Assembly: GCA_011032825.1 (NCBI GenBank)
Contig: JAADJZ010000030.1
Coordinates: 488,282-552,281, forward strand
DNA length: 64,000 bases
Reading direction: 5' to 3'
From: Massariosphaeria phaeospora
Taxonomy: Eukaryota > Ascomycota > Dothideomycetes > Pleosporales
Shown here: positions 12,831 to 21,878 of the stretch, one piece after another
Layout of the letters: each line of letters opens with the position of its first letter
How positions within the stretch are numbered: position 1 is the first letter of the stretch
Notes under the pieces: model-generated
Told to the model about the DNA's origin: nothing
Databases searched by the model: none
What the model saw: only the letters and a program-made list of their open reading frames with translations
Program-made: the position numbers and the translations under genes

Positions 12831-13136
12831 TAGTAGGTTCTAGATAAAGAATGTAATAAATTCGATAAAGTTTATTTACAGCAAGAGTAGAGCAACTTTA
12901 TATACTTTTCGCTAGACGGCTATTAGTACTCTACCGAAAGCTATTAGTGCTCTATCGAAAGCCTAAAGCGTTTGTAGCCGTAGGCAATATATTGTTAATA
13001 TACCAAGCTAACGAGCTTGCGAAGCTTACTCGAAGAAGTGCAAAGTTTACCTAAGCGCTGTATATTAGCGTTGAGATCTACTAACGTTCTACGACTAAGG
13101 CAATTCATAGAGCTTTTAGCCTATTACACTAAGTTC
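12831..13136 (-). mobile_element. Inverted fragment of the hAT element 3' end inside copy C
   Basis: About 300 bases matching the reverse complement of roughly 6560-6860, e.g. the shared stretch around TTCTAGATAAAGAATGTAAT. Copies A and E lack it at this position, so it is an insertion in copy C. It is flanked by TCTAAG (12805-12810) and ACTAAG (13128-13133), possibly a decayed target duplication. It is less AT-shifted than its surroundings in places. A 60-codon open frame across it (13017-13199) has no sign of being a gene. Confidence 0.7.
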
Positions 13137-13850
13137 TTCAAAAAAGCAAAAAAGTTAAAAAAAGAAAAAGCAAAAAGAAACGAGTTAGTTTGTAACTAGC
13201 TTAGGTTAGTTGAAAAAGTTTCGAGTAGCAGTAGTATAGGACTATTAGTAGAAACTATACTTTTAGAACTCGTAGAAACATTAAAGCGCGCAACTTCTTA
13301 GTTAGCTCGTTCTAACTTTTCAATTGCAATTTACTTTTAAAATAAACGAACGTGCTTTTTTATCTCTACAGCAGAAAGCTTAGCACAAAGCGCAGCAGCT
13401 TAACTTTTAACTACAAAAAGCTAATAACGCAGGTTGCGTTGCTTTTGCTAAAGCGCAGCTTACTTTTTAAAAAACAGCGCTAGCCTATAAAAAGCACTAG
13501 AGCTTAAACACTTAGCACACTTCTTAGACAACGCTTTTACTAGGCACTAAAAACTCTTTTTTAAGCAACAACTACAAAGATCTAGCATTTTACAACTACG
13601 TTTGCAAATACAAGCAATTTGTTTGTAACAACAACAAGTCAATTTGCCTACTAAAGTAATAGAAAAAAGAAAAGCCTTAGGCATAGTTAGACTTAGAGAT
13701 AAAAAAAAATACAAAAAAAAGCTACAACACGACGGAGATTAGAGTTAACTTACTTTTATACAAAAAAGCACTTTTAATGCAAAGCACAAAAAAAACTAGC
13801 ACAGTACAGCAGAACAGCTATTAGAACGATATTCTTAAAGAAAGAAATAA

Positions 13851-14361
13851 TGTTATAAACAAAGACAATACTAGGTATTGTAGACTAAGCAACGACGTGG
13901 AAAGGTTGTTCAGGCTCGCAGGACCGCAAGATGGGAGTACGACGACGCGCGGGGCAGGATTAGGTCAGCGGTCACGTGACAGCGCTCAGTCTTGGCGGAC
14001 CGAGCAGGACAACGCTCAGTCTTGGCAGACCGAGCAGGACCACGCTCGGGGTGCTCAGGCCGCTCAGGCTGAGCACACCGAGCAGACTGAGCAGGACGCT
14101 CTTGGCGGAGAATCGTGGAACTATATAGATTGGCAGGATCTCCTTTACAGTTTGGATTCTTCGTAGTTAACTCTTCTAAGTACATCTCATACATAGATTG
14201 GATCTATAGGCAACAGATTGTTACTTTGTTATTCTATCCAGGATAGGATTGAGATTGTTTCCCTTGTTGTCATCAAGCCCTCCGAACACAGAACAATCCC
14301 TCAGGCGGAATCTCCGAGTCTGATAACGAGAACCTTCGGTAAGAGAACACCCCTGATAACA
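13851..14361 (+). repeat. 3' LTR of chromovirus copy C, largely free of RIP
   Basis: Homologous to the four other LTRs, but from about 13895 onward it keeps the presumed original sequence: GCTCAGTCTTGGCGGACCG here corresponds to GCTTAGTCTTAGCAAACTA in LTR A. Units of about 28 bases of this GC-rich motif are repeated in tandem at 13980-14070. The 89-codon open frame at 13897-14166 exists only because the LTR repeats lack stops. The first 45 bases still look RIP-mutated like the upstream element. Confidence 0.85.
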
Positions 14362-14720
14362 GTAGAGCAGATCCTCGAAGCCCGTGTCTATCGCAGAAAG
14401 CTACAGTACCGTGTCAAATGGTTAGGATATGAGAACGATCCGGCGTGGTACGATGCATCCAACTTCAAGAATAGCCCTCGCAAGCTCCGTGAGTTTCACA
14501 CCACCAACCTTACCCGCCCAAGGCCCCCAGAAAGGTTGGAGGTGTGGTTACAGTGTTGGGAGGAGGATAGAGATACGGACGATCACTCCGATGACAACAA
14601 GCCTCAGAGGTCACAGACAGGACGCGGGATACTGAGGATACCCGAGCCATGCGGATATTCGCTCCGCAGATACAGCCGACATCCGGTTTCTGCGGTGCAG
14701 CAGCAAGAAGCCATGCTGTA
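14362..14720 (+). pseudogene. Chromodomain tail of another Ty3/gypsy pol gene
   Basis: Directly after the LTR end a frame reads VEQILEARVYRRKLQYRVKW...YENDPAWY..SNFKNSPRKLREFH, a clear chromodomain of the type ending fungal chromovirus integrases, where it reads histone marks and guides insertion. A Pro/Arg-rich stretch and an acidic tail (CWEEDRDTDDHSDDNKP) follow, then stop at 14719. It is not RIP-mutated and differs from the chromodomain of copies A, C and E, so it belongs to a different element. The rest of that element is absent; the junction with the LTR is exact and in frame by chance. Confidence 0.8.
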
Positions 14721-14820
14721 GGCTCTTCCTCCAAGTCGTCACGCTGCTGTTCACGTAGCACCGCAGTGACAGCCCCTCGAGCAGTCTAAGTAACTCATCA
14801 CCCGTAGCCGCTGCAGCGAA

Positions 14821-15838
14821 ATGCAAACTCAAATGCTTTGCCTACACTCTTCCTGGTACCAAGTCCTGAAAACCCTCTTTAACTTACCTCCTGTCGGTAA
14901 CACCACTTGGCGGCCTTTCTACTCTTCCAACATTGTGTCGACTCTCTACTATGTGGTTGGCAAAGGTTCTTTCAGGGACTATGCAAGCGATTCGATGTGC
15001 AGTGGCTGTAGCAGTTCCCGTAAGGGAAAGGTCTTCAAGAGCTATCGCCAGGTCAAGTGGAACGATCGTCTGATGGGCTATGGATCCTGCACTAACTGCT
15101 CCTTCGATGGTAATCATGCTAGGTACTCCTTCTACCGTGAGTGTCTCCGATCGTCTGTCGAGCTACTCAAGCTAATATTTTTCTAGGTGGCGTGCCTCCT
15201 ATTAAGAAAGCGATTGATCCTGCGAATATTGTTCCTGGTACCCGTGCTTGAAACCCTACTGCTGGCTCTAAGATTTCTTATCCCTCGATGACTTTTCACC
15301 CCATTCAGCCTCTTGAGGAGGCTTCTGGTGGATCTAGCAACAACTCTCAGTCTTCTGGTGGTTCTCAGACTGGTAGTCTCTCAGGAAGTCCAGCTCCAGG
15401 TCCTTCTACCCCGGGTCCCTATCGTCCATCCTTGGCTAGATCTTCTCCGCATGGTTCTCGACGTAACAGCAGCGGTTCTACTTTCGAAGGCTTTTCGGAT
15501 ACTGAGAACGTTCGAATGCGCTCTGCTAGCCCCGATGATGTGAGGATGCGATCGCCAACTCCTGATCGTCCTGCTATTCCTGGAATTTTCTCTAGTCGAT
15601 ATGCTTCAGGTAACCGCGCTCCCTCTGGATCTAACGAGTGCCTTCTAGTCTTCCTCGAATGCCTTCCGGTCGTTCTGAAATGGCTCTAGCCGATGATGAG
15701 GATGAGAGCTACGATAATTCTTCGTCCAGGAACAAGCCGAGGAAGAAGAAATCTAGCTCCTGAGTGGATCTCGAACGCATTGCTAAGGGTCTTCCTCCCA
15801 AGAGGCGTGATCGCGATAGTGATCAAGGCACGGCCTAG
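14821..15838 (+). pseudogene. Cysteine-cluster protein gene, broken
   Basis: A frame to about 15135 contains MCSGCSSSRKGKVFKSYRQ...YGSCTNCSFDG, two C-x2-C pairs about 30 residues apart. A consensus intron (GTGAGT at 15136 to TTTTCTAG at 15185) joins it in phase to GVPPIKKAIDPANIVPGTRA, then a TGA where TGG is likely (15249-15251). After that comes a Ser/Pro-rich stretch with a twofold VRMRS motif, a frame change near 15640, and a charged segment (ADDEDESYD...NKPRKKKSSS), another TGA and ...LPPKRRDRDSDQGTA. Two stops and at least one frameshift argue for a pseudogene. The function is not known to me; gag-like or DNA-binding roles are possible. Confidence 0.5.
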
Positions 15839-16492
15839 GTCTGATGGTGTGTCGGCTGTATGTGGCGAATCCCGATTATCTCCTTTCGTTGCAAAAGTTG
15901 TCGTGGCAGTCTCGGGAAGCTTAATGTGGCCAAGCTCAAAGTGTGGGAGGAAAATGTGATGTAACAAGTCGACCTTTAGTGGTCTGATTGTTGTTCGGAG
16001 ATAGGAGGCGGCTTCAGATGAACTTTAGTCATCCTACACCACACATGGTAGCTCTTCATAGCAGTAGCAATATAACTACCTATGATATACGAAGTTCCCT
16101 CAAGCAGAGCATCCCTAACACAACACCACGCCAAGTAATAGTGCACAAAAGCGCAGGATACCTTCCTTATTCGCTGGTCTTGCGTACGTTACCTTTTGGC
16201 GTAACACTAGGGACACGCTCGCCGCTGTGTTTTACCTAGCAGATTGCGGCGCAATTGCGAATATTTACATTATGCCAGTTGTTCCTGTTGTCTGTGAATA
16301 ATGGGAACTTCGCATCTAGGGATTAGCAGCCAGGGTTACGTCACGGATGGGAATTTGCGGATAAAACAGTTCAGGGAGCACGCTTTTCATATCATGCTAC
16401 TCGCTGTTGGCACGTCGGACGTGCCAGCGCCCGTATCCTAGGCTACTAACGCCACGCTACGCCACGACCACATGGCTAGGGAACAGGTGAGC
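15839..16492. other. Intergenic stretch with no recognised gene
   Basis: Normal base composition. The open frames here (up to 93 codons) have no recognisable motifs or splice structure. I see no tRNA, repeat or transposon end. Confidence 0.5.
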
Positions 16493-17741
16493 TTACTCGG
16501 ACTCGTAGCCAGAACTCTCGGAATCGTACTGGCCGCCAGTTAGGACGATTCTGTTAGCCTTGACCCACTTCTGCATCTTAGGGACCGACGCGGCGGTGGG
16601 CAGTTGCGGCTGCTGGAGGTCGTTTGCGATGACGTCGGCCTTTGGGGACCATCTGACGATGCGCCACTGGGCAATCAAGTTGGCGTGGTTGAAGAAGCCG
16701 TAGGTACCTAGAGGCGTCAGCGTACTGCGGAGCTCGATACAGCGGGTGGGGGGAACGTACGGTGAAACCAGCGGTGTTCTTCGTCGACCTTGCAGTAGGC
16801 GGGGTTAGGCCAGATCTCCACGGAGGTGGTGAAAAAGTAGGTGAAGAGTTGATCGCGGAGAGTCGACAGCGCCATCCAGGTCTCGTGCTGGAGCGTGAAC
16901 TTCTCAGGCCCGTATTCGACTCGCAATGTCGTAGGATCGCAGAATCCCAAGGTCTGGGTCTCTCGAACGTGTGCCCACATCTCGTCGTCGTCGTTGTCTT
17001 TGTGCCTGCCGCGGTAGACGTGCACGCGCCAGTGGTGGTACCACTTGTAGGCCTTGGCGATGTTGTCGACGGTCTCGACGTGGCCCGTGTCTGTGTCGAG
17101 TTCGACGAAGAAGGCGTCGCACAGGAGCACGAACGAGGTAGCAGGGGGCGAGGTTTCGACGCTGGTGAAGCCGGCTGATCGAGCTGGGAGCTGGGGAGTC
17201 TGGGCGAGCTTCGGAGGAATCGTGGCCGGGTTGAAGGCAGCCGCGGTGCCGAAAGTAGGGATGGCGGCGTGTTGCACCATGTTGACGAGCGTGTCCTTCA
17301 TCCACCATAAGCGATCGGCGAGGCCGCCCGGGAGGCGCATGCTGGGCAAGGCGGGCTCGCGGCGGGTCTAGTAGCAGGACGAACGGTGCACATTAGTGGG
17401 AGTTGTCTAAGATCGAGATCGCCGGGGCGTAAACGTACCGAGTTGCTGCGTGCCACCTGGCTTAGTGTGGGAGCGAGAGGGACGGACGTGGGTCGTGCTG
17501 GCTGCAAGGGTAGAGGGTGGAGGAGAGGAAACGGGGTGCGGCGGGAGGGCTCTGCGTGCAGAGGGTGGAGGAAGGAAACCAGGGTAGGGTAGGAAAGGTC
17601 GGAGCGCGGAAGGTCGGGGAAGGGCGATGGAGGCAAGGTGATAAAGTTTCGAGGGTGGCGGGGTGAGGGAAGAGACGGAAGGTGAGAGAGCTCTAGGAGC
17701 GGAGGGCAGAGGGAAGGGGCCAACGCGTTAAGCTGGTCCAT
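16493..17741 (-). CDS. Hypothetical protein, three exons visible (unrecognised family)
   Basis: Three minus-strand exons fit in phase: 17741-17439, 17367-16761 and 16707-16493. Intron 17368-17438 starts GTACGT and ends CTACTAG. Intron 16708-16760 starts GTACGT, has a CTGAC branch-like site and ends CTCTAG. The join gives ...WFHRTYGFFNHANLIAQW. The spliced product is about 374 residues with a Pro/Leu-rich N-terminus, a middle region (VLLCDAFFVELDTDTGHVETV, AKAYKWYHHWRVHVYRG) and a Ser/Glu-rich end. The start at 17741 is the first ATG in the open frame, but coding-like sequence continues upstream to about 17875 (EAEYQLRPYLPVFFPRKDG), so the true N-terminus may lie further up or the gene may be broken. 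No family recognised; regulatory signals not evident. Confidence 0.5.
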
Positions 17742-18290
17742 AGAGATGAGCCCGGTCGAGTGGCGGATGAAGATGAGCGTGAGCGTGAAGGTGAATTCAG
17801 AACCTGACGGCGCATAGTATCCATCTTTGCGAGGAAAGAAAACGGGCAGGTACGGGCGCAGTTGGTATTCGGCCTCTATAGTCACCGCTGGCGGGCCTGG
17901 CCTTTTTTCAGGAGGGAGAAGGCGTCGGCCACGCTTATGATATGACTCTCAGGGAGCCTTCCATCACGTTTCATGCCACTCCTTTCATTCTGCTGCACAG
18001 CTACGGCGCTGCTGCTTCAGTTCTATAGCGTTGGGAGATGGAGGGATGTCTAGGTCGCGCGGTGAGAGGATTACAGTCGAGAAATGCTCCTTAAGAGTAA
18101 TGGGGAGTTCGCGGCCGTAATCGACGAGAATCTGGTATGCAGCGTCTGATGGGCGACGGTGGGCGCGACATAGCCGGACACAAGTAGGTCGGCGTTGGGA
18201 ACGATTGGGACTCAAGGCGGCGGCGATGAGCAGACTTCAGGCGTCGCACTATCTTCCGATCGTGCGCATTTTCGCGGTGGCATGAAAGTG
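17742..18290 (-). pseudogene. Coding-like upstream pieces of the same gene, apparently frameshifted
   Basis: On the minus strand, three coding-looking pieces follow one another in different frames without good splice sites between them. They are MPPRKCARSEDSATPEVCSS (ATG at 18284), AAYQILVDYGRELPITLKEHF...IPPSPNAIELKQQRR ending in a stop at 17985, and an overlapping frame ...NERSGMKRDGRLPESHIIS...LLKKGQARQR that ends in TGA about ten bases before EAEYQLRPYLP. One missing G at that point would join the last two. This suggests a full-length ancestral gene from about 18.29 to 16.49 kb that has acquired indels, but unrecognised introns cannot be excluded. Confidence 0.4.
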
Positions 18291-18710
18291 GGGTAAAGGA
18301 GATGGTGAGATAGATGGAGAGACGGTATGGTTGCTGACAGCCTGAGGATTCGACGTCTGGAGATATGTGACAGTTGTCTAGTAGCTTGGCGAGCGATTGT
18401 CAAGGGTAAGAGTAAATGCGCTAGGTTATTCCTAGATGCATCCTATTCTGGTCCCCAGACCCTTTTTTAGCACCAGTTCCTGGATCCCTTATGGTGCACC
18501 TCGGACAGTGAGGTGGCGTAGATGAACTTATCCGATCCTCCTGTTCGTTTTATGTAGATGTTCAGACACGAAGGATGTTCGAATACTGCCTGGACCGAGC
18601 CTCAAGGGGGCCTATATTGACCACTCCGGCGTAAGCCATGCCACAGCCACCCGATCGCAGAGAATCCAGTCGAAGCCCAACATCTTCAATTACTATTTAA
18701 CGAGTTGAAC
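18291..18710. other. Intergenic stretch
   Basis: No coding frame, repeat or RNA gene recognised between the truncated nuclease-like gene and the 5' end of the gene remnant to its left. Confidence 0.45.
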
Positions 18711-19789
18711 TTATAGAAGCACCTTCAATGCACACAGCTCTCTTGTATAATGTGCTTCTTGGAGGTTTCCCGAGGGGGATTTGACTTCGATACCGGTGAA
18801 GAGGGCGGCGGCTTCGGTGTAAGTGTCGGTGGTGTGGCTGATGGAGGCATGGCGGAGGGTCTTGTAGAGGCTGGCATACAGAGGGTGGAGGTGTGAGTAG
18901 GAGAGGCAGAAGTCGGTTTTGCGGAAGACGGGGGTGGGCTTGGAGCGGTGGGGGGCGGTGGTGGAGAGGTAGGCGGGCTGGATAGATTGCGATTGTCTAT
19001 GTCATTAGTATGCAGAGAGGATAGGAAGAGAGATACATACACACTTTCCTGCCGGAACCGCCCACGCCTATATAGGGTGATAGCTAGTTGGAGCAGCGGC
19101 GTCACAATATGCAAGCACCACGCATTTTCATCCATGGTATGCTCCTTGCACAAATGGGTCCCTTGAAACACGGCTTTGACGCGATCCAGCACCAGCGCAG
19201 CATCCGCTTCCTCCTCGTCGTCGTCATAATACGCCGCGTCCTCAATTAGATCGAACAGCAGCGACGCCTTGTACGTTGGATCTTGCTCCAGGGCATCCCT
19301 TAGACAAGCCGGAATGTACTCCCTCTCTAGCCGATGCCGGAGATGGGTCTGCAGTGCCCGAATACGCGGCGCAACAGCTGCAGGGACGCATTCGCCCGCC
19401 GCGGCCAGCGGGTGGAGGGATATGGGCGGGTGTGCGGTTCGCAGCTGGGTGATTTGGCGCTGCGGGGAGGATGATCGCGAGGCGCTGCTGCGCACGCTGA
19501 GCGTCGTCTTCTCCGTAAGACTCGTCACGCTGCCCACCACTGACGCGCTTTGTGTGGGCGTAATGGGCTCGTCGATGCGGGGCCGTTTGGAGGGGCTGTG
19601 TGGGCGTGATCGCTCCATGGGGCATGGGCATGAGTCGCTGTGTCGGCGGCGCTTGGATGGGCGCGGGTGCGAAAAAGCGGCTTCAGCGTCGCTTTCGGGA
19701 TTTGCAGAGTCGCGCAGCCATACGTTGATGCGCTCTGTGGTGGCGAGGACGGGGGTGAACAGAGGCGGATGCGTTGCATGTTGAGCCAT
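18711..19789 (-). CDS. Fungal PD-(D/E)XK nuclease-like protein, C-terminally truncated
   Basis: Exons 19789-19041 and 18996-18711 encode 344 residues; the start is the ATG giving MAQHATHPPLFTPVL. The 44-nt intron (GTATGT...ACTAATGACATAG) restores RFRQESV|QSQSIQPAYLS, a hallmark of this fungal family. Before it lie a basic Ser/Pro-rich N-terminus (SKRRRHSD, PSKRPRIDEP) and a helical block (LEREYIPACLRDALEQDP, HTMDENAWCLHIVTPLLQLA). Exon 2 holds RKTDFCLSYSHLHPLYASL and FTGIEVKSPSG, matching the D and E-x-K metal-binding positions of the PD-(D/E)XK fold. Family members normally continue about 100 more residues after the EAxYQ motif. Here the frame diverges after QEAHY and stops, so the fold lacks its last strands. 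Substrate unknown; the truncation probably makes it inactive. Confidence 0.7.
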
Positions 19790-20042
19790 GTATGCGGTAT
19801 GCGATGTGGTCGTTGTTATGGGGGAGAGGGATTTCACAGCCGCGGCGGCTGTCGCCTGTCCTCCCTTGGCATGACGTACTTAGTCAGATGATCGCTTCGT
19901 TTGCCAGGTTAGGCTAAGCTAACTACAGACAGGGCTTAGTCTGCCAATCCCCTGGATAGCAGGCAAATTCCTCAAAAGTTGCTCCACGAAACGACCAGTG
20001 TCTATATTGAGGCTTGCCGCAGAGGAAATTGTCTTACTAGGC
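19790..20042. promoter_or_regulatory. Shared upstream region of divergent genes
   Basis: About 250 bases separate the start of the minus-strand nuclease-like gene and the plus-strand phosphatase gene, so both promoters must lie here. I see no convincing TATA box or known operator. Confidence 0.35.
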
Positions 20043-21747
20043 ATGATGCTTCAAGCTCTTGAGTACCTCGGAGTCATTTCTCCGAAACCAGTGACCCCGT
20101 CCACTCCTCATACTGCTACCGTTGTTGCTCACCCAGTTGTCACGGATCTGACCGTACGCATTTTCTCTCCACCAGATTCTCCTTCCACCTGCGAACTGGA
20201 CCCGCGAATATGGCACCGTATAGAGAAAGATTTACACCTATATGCATCTCATCAGAGTGCATGGTTATACGTAGCCCTAGCGAATGAGGAAAAGCTTGCA
20301 CCTGAAGATCTGGTAGTCGTAGATATCAGAGTTGGCGAGCCGCCTCCCAACACTAGCCCGGATTGTGCATGGGAGAGTCGACACGGCGGGATTTGGGTGC
20401 GGAGGAGGAGCAAGTCATCTTGCAAGATCGACCAGGCTGTGACAGGAATGGACGTTCTCTTTGGTATAGATGCCGTCGACCCACGACCACAATGGGCTCT
20501 CATGCAATCACCACTCCAACTCAACACTCGCCAAGATGTCCCGGTTGCACGACTGAGTGTGCTTCATGGCCGGGCTAAGCCAAGATCAGATACTCGACCG
20601 ACATTGAGAGTCAGGGCTGATGGCACATTCAAGATTGTCCAGATCTCTGATACACACATGGTCACTGGTGTAGGAGTTTGCAAAGATGCTATTGACGCAG
20701 ATGGGCGGAATTTGCCGGAGAGCGAGGCGGATCCACTTACGGTAGACTTCATTGGAAAAGTCTTGGATGCGGAGAGACCAGACCTTGTGGTATTCACTGG
20801 AGACCAATTACACCACGGCATCCGCGACAGCCAGTCTGCCCTCTTCAAAGTGGTTGCTCCTGTTATCGAGCGTTCGATTCCATTCGCAGCTGTCTTTGGC
20901 AACCACGATAGTGAGGGCGACCACGCATTATCACGTAAGTTAATACACTTGGAGTTACCAGTAATCTGGTAATAAAAACAAGCTATCCGTTTGTACTAAC
21001 AAGGTTATAGGCACGGCACAAATGTCAATACTTCAAAATTTACCTTTCAGCCTTTGTGAACCAGGCCTGGAGCAGGTTGACGGCATTGGCAACTTCTACC
21101 TTCAGGTCCTGGCTCCTGCACCATCACGGCTTGCGTTAGCGACTTTATACTTGTTGGATTCGCACGGTGAAATTCCGAGTAGAGTATTCAGTTCTGGCTA
21201 TGATCATATCAAGCAAAGCCAGATTGAGTGGTTCCTGAAAGCTTCCCAAGCGCAGCGCAGCGCGCGTGAGAAAAACAACGACCTTTCTATAGCCTTCCTA
21301 CACATCCCTTTACCCGAGTTCAAAGACCGCCGTCTTGTTGTACGTGGCGGTCGCCGGAGGGAACCGACTGAGGGCCCTAGTTGCAACTCCCATTTCTATG
21401 ACGCTTTGGTGAAAGAACGCATATCAGCATTGGGCTGCGGGCATGATCACGTGAATGATTTTTGCGCTCTGCTGCCACAGGAGTATGGCGACAACCCCCC
21501 CCTGGCTGGCCCTTGGCTATGCTATGGAGGTGGCAGTGGGTTCGGGGGATATTGTTCGTACGGAAAATCGCGATTTCACCGCCGAACCCGAACTTGGCAA
21601 TTCGACACGAATGCCAGAAGCTTGAAAACTTGGAAGCGGGTCGAATATGCCTCAGATAGGGTTGATGAACTGGTCCTTGTGAAAGGTGGAGCGGTGGTAA
21701 ATGACCTGGGAGAAGAAGGTGACGGCAGAAGTTGCGCTGTAAGTTGA
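20043..21747 (+). CDS. Dcr2/Sia1-type metallophosphoesterase
   Basis: Exons 20043-20934 and 21011-21747 encode 542 residues. The 76-nt intron begins GTAAGT, carries GTACTAAC and ends GTTATAG. The calcineurin-like phosphoesterase signature is complete: QISDTHM (D-x-H), VFTGDQL (GD), FGNHDSE (GNHD), FLHIPLPEF (H) and GCGHDHVND (GHDH), the ligands of the two catalytic metals. The first 200 residues form the extra N-terminal domain seen in Dcr2 homologues. In yeast Dcr2 acts on cell-cycle and unfolded-protein-response targets; the target here is unknown. The start ATG gives MMLQALEYLGVI, a short hydrophobic segment; an upstream start cannot be excluded. All catalytic motifs are present and there are no stops, so it looks functional despite its subtelomeric place. 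Confidence 0.85.
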
Positions 21748-21878
21748 AGCTGGTTTTCCAAAGTGGTGCTGAGAACGAGAGTCGTCAATTTGTCAATGGG
21801 CGGAGGAAATACCCAGCGTAGATAACGGTCATATTTAAATCAATTCCTTCCGGCAGGCTCTGTATATACCTCAACAGG

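Larger units (their letters stand above)
6895..14361 (+). mobile_element. Chromovirus copy C, full-length Ty3/gypsy LTR retrotransposon (RIP-mutated)
   Basis: A 7.47-kb element with LTRs at 6895-7396 and 13851-14361, a gag region (about 7397-9700), a pol region (about 9750-12830), a hAT fragment inserted in the 3' part (12831-13136) and 3' non-coding sequence. It is AT-rich and stop-laden up to about 13.89 kb, then abruptly GC-normal within its 3' LTR. The five bases before (CTTAG) and after (GTAGA) do not match, so no simple target duplication is present. That fits either later exchange or joining of two different copies. Confidence 0.85.

Noticed and set aside
13897..14166. 89-codon ORF rich in Gln/Glu/Asp repeats
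   Set aside because: It lies wholly in the LTR and arises from the GC-rich LTR tandem units; the other LTR copies are full of stops in this frame.
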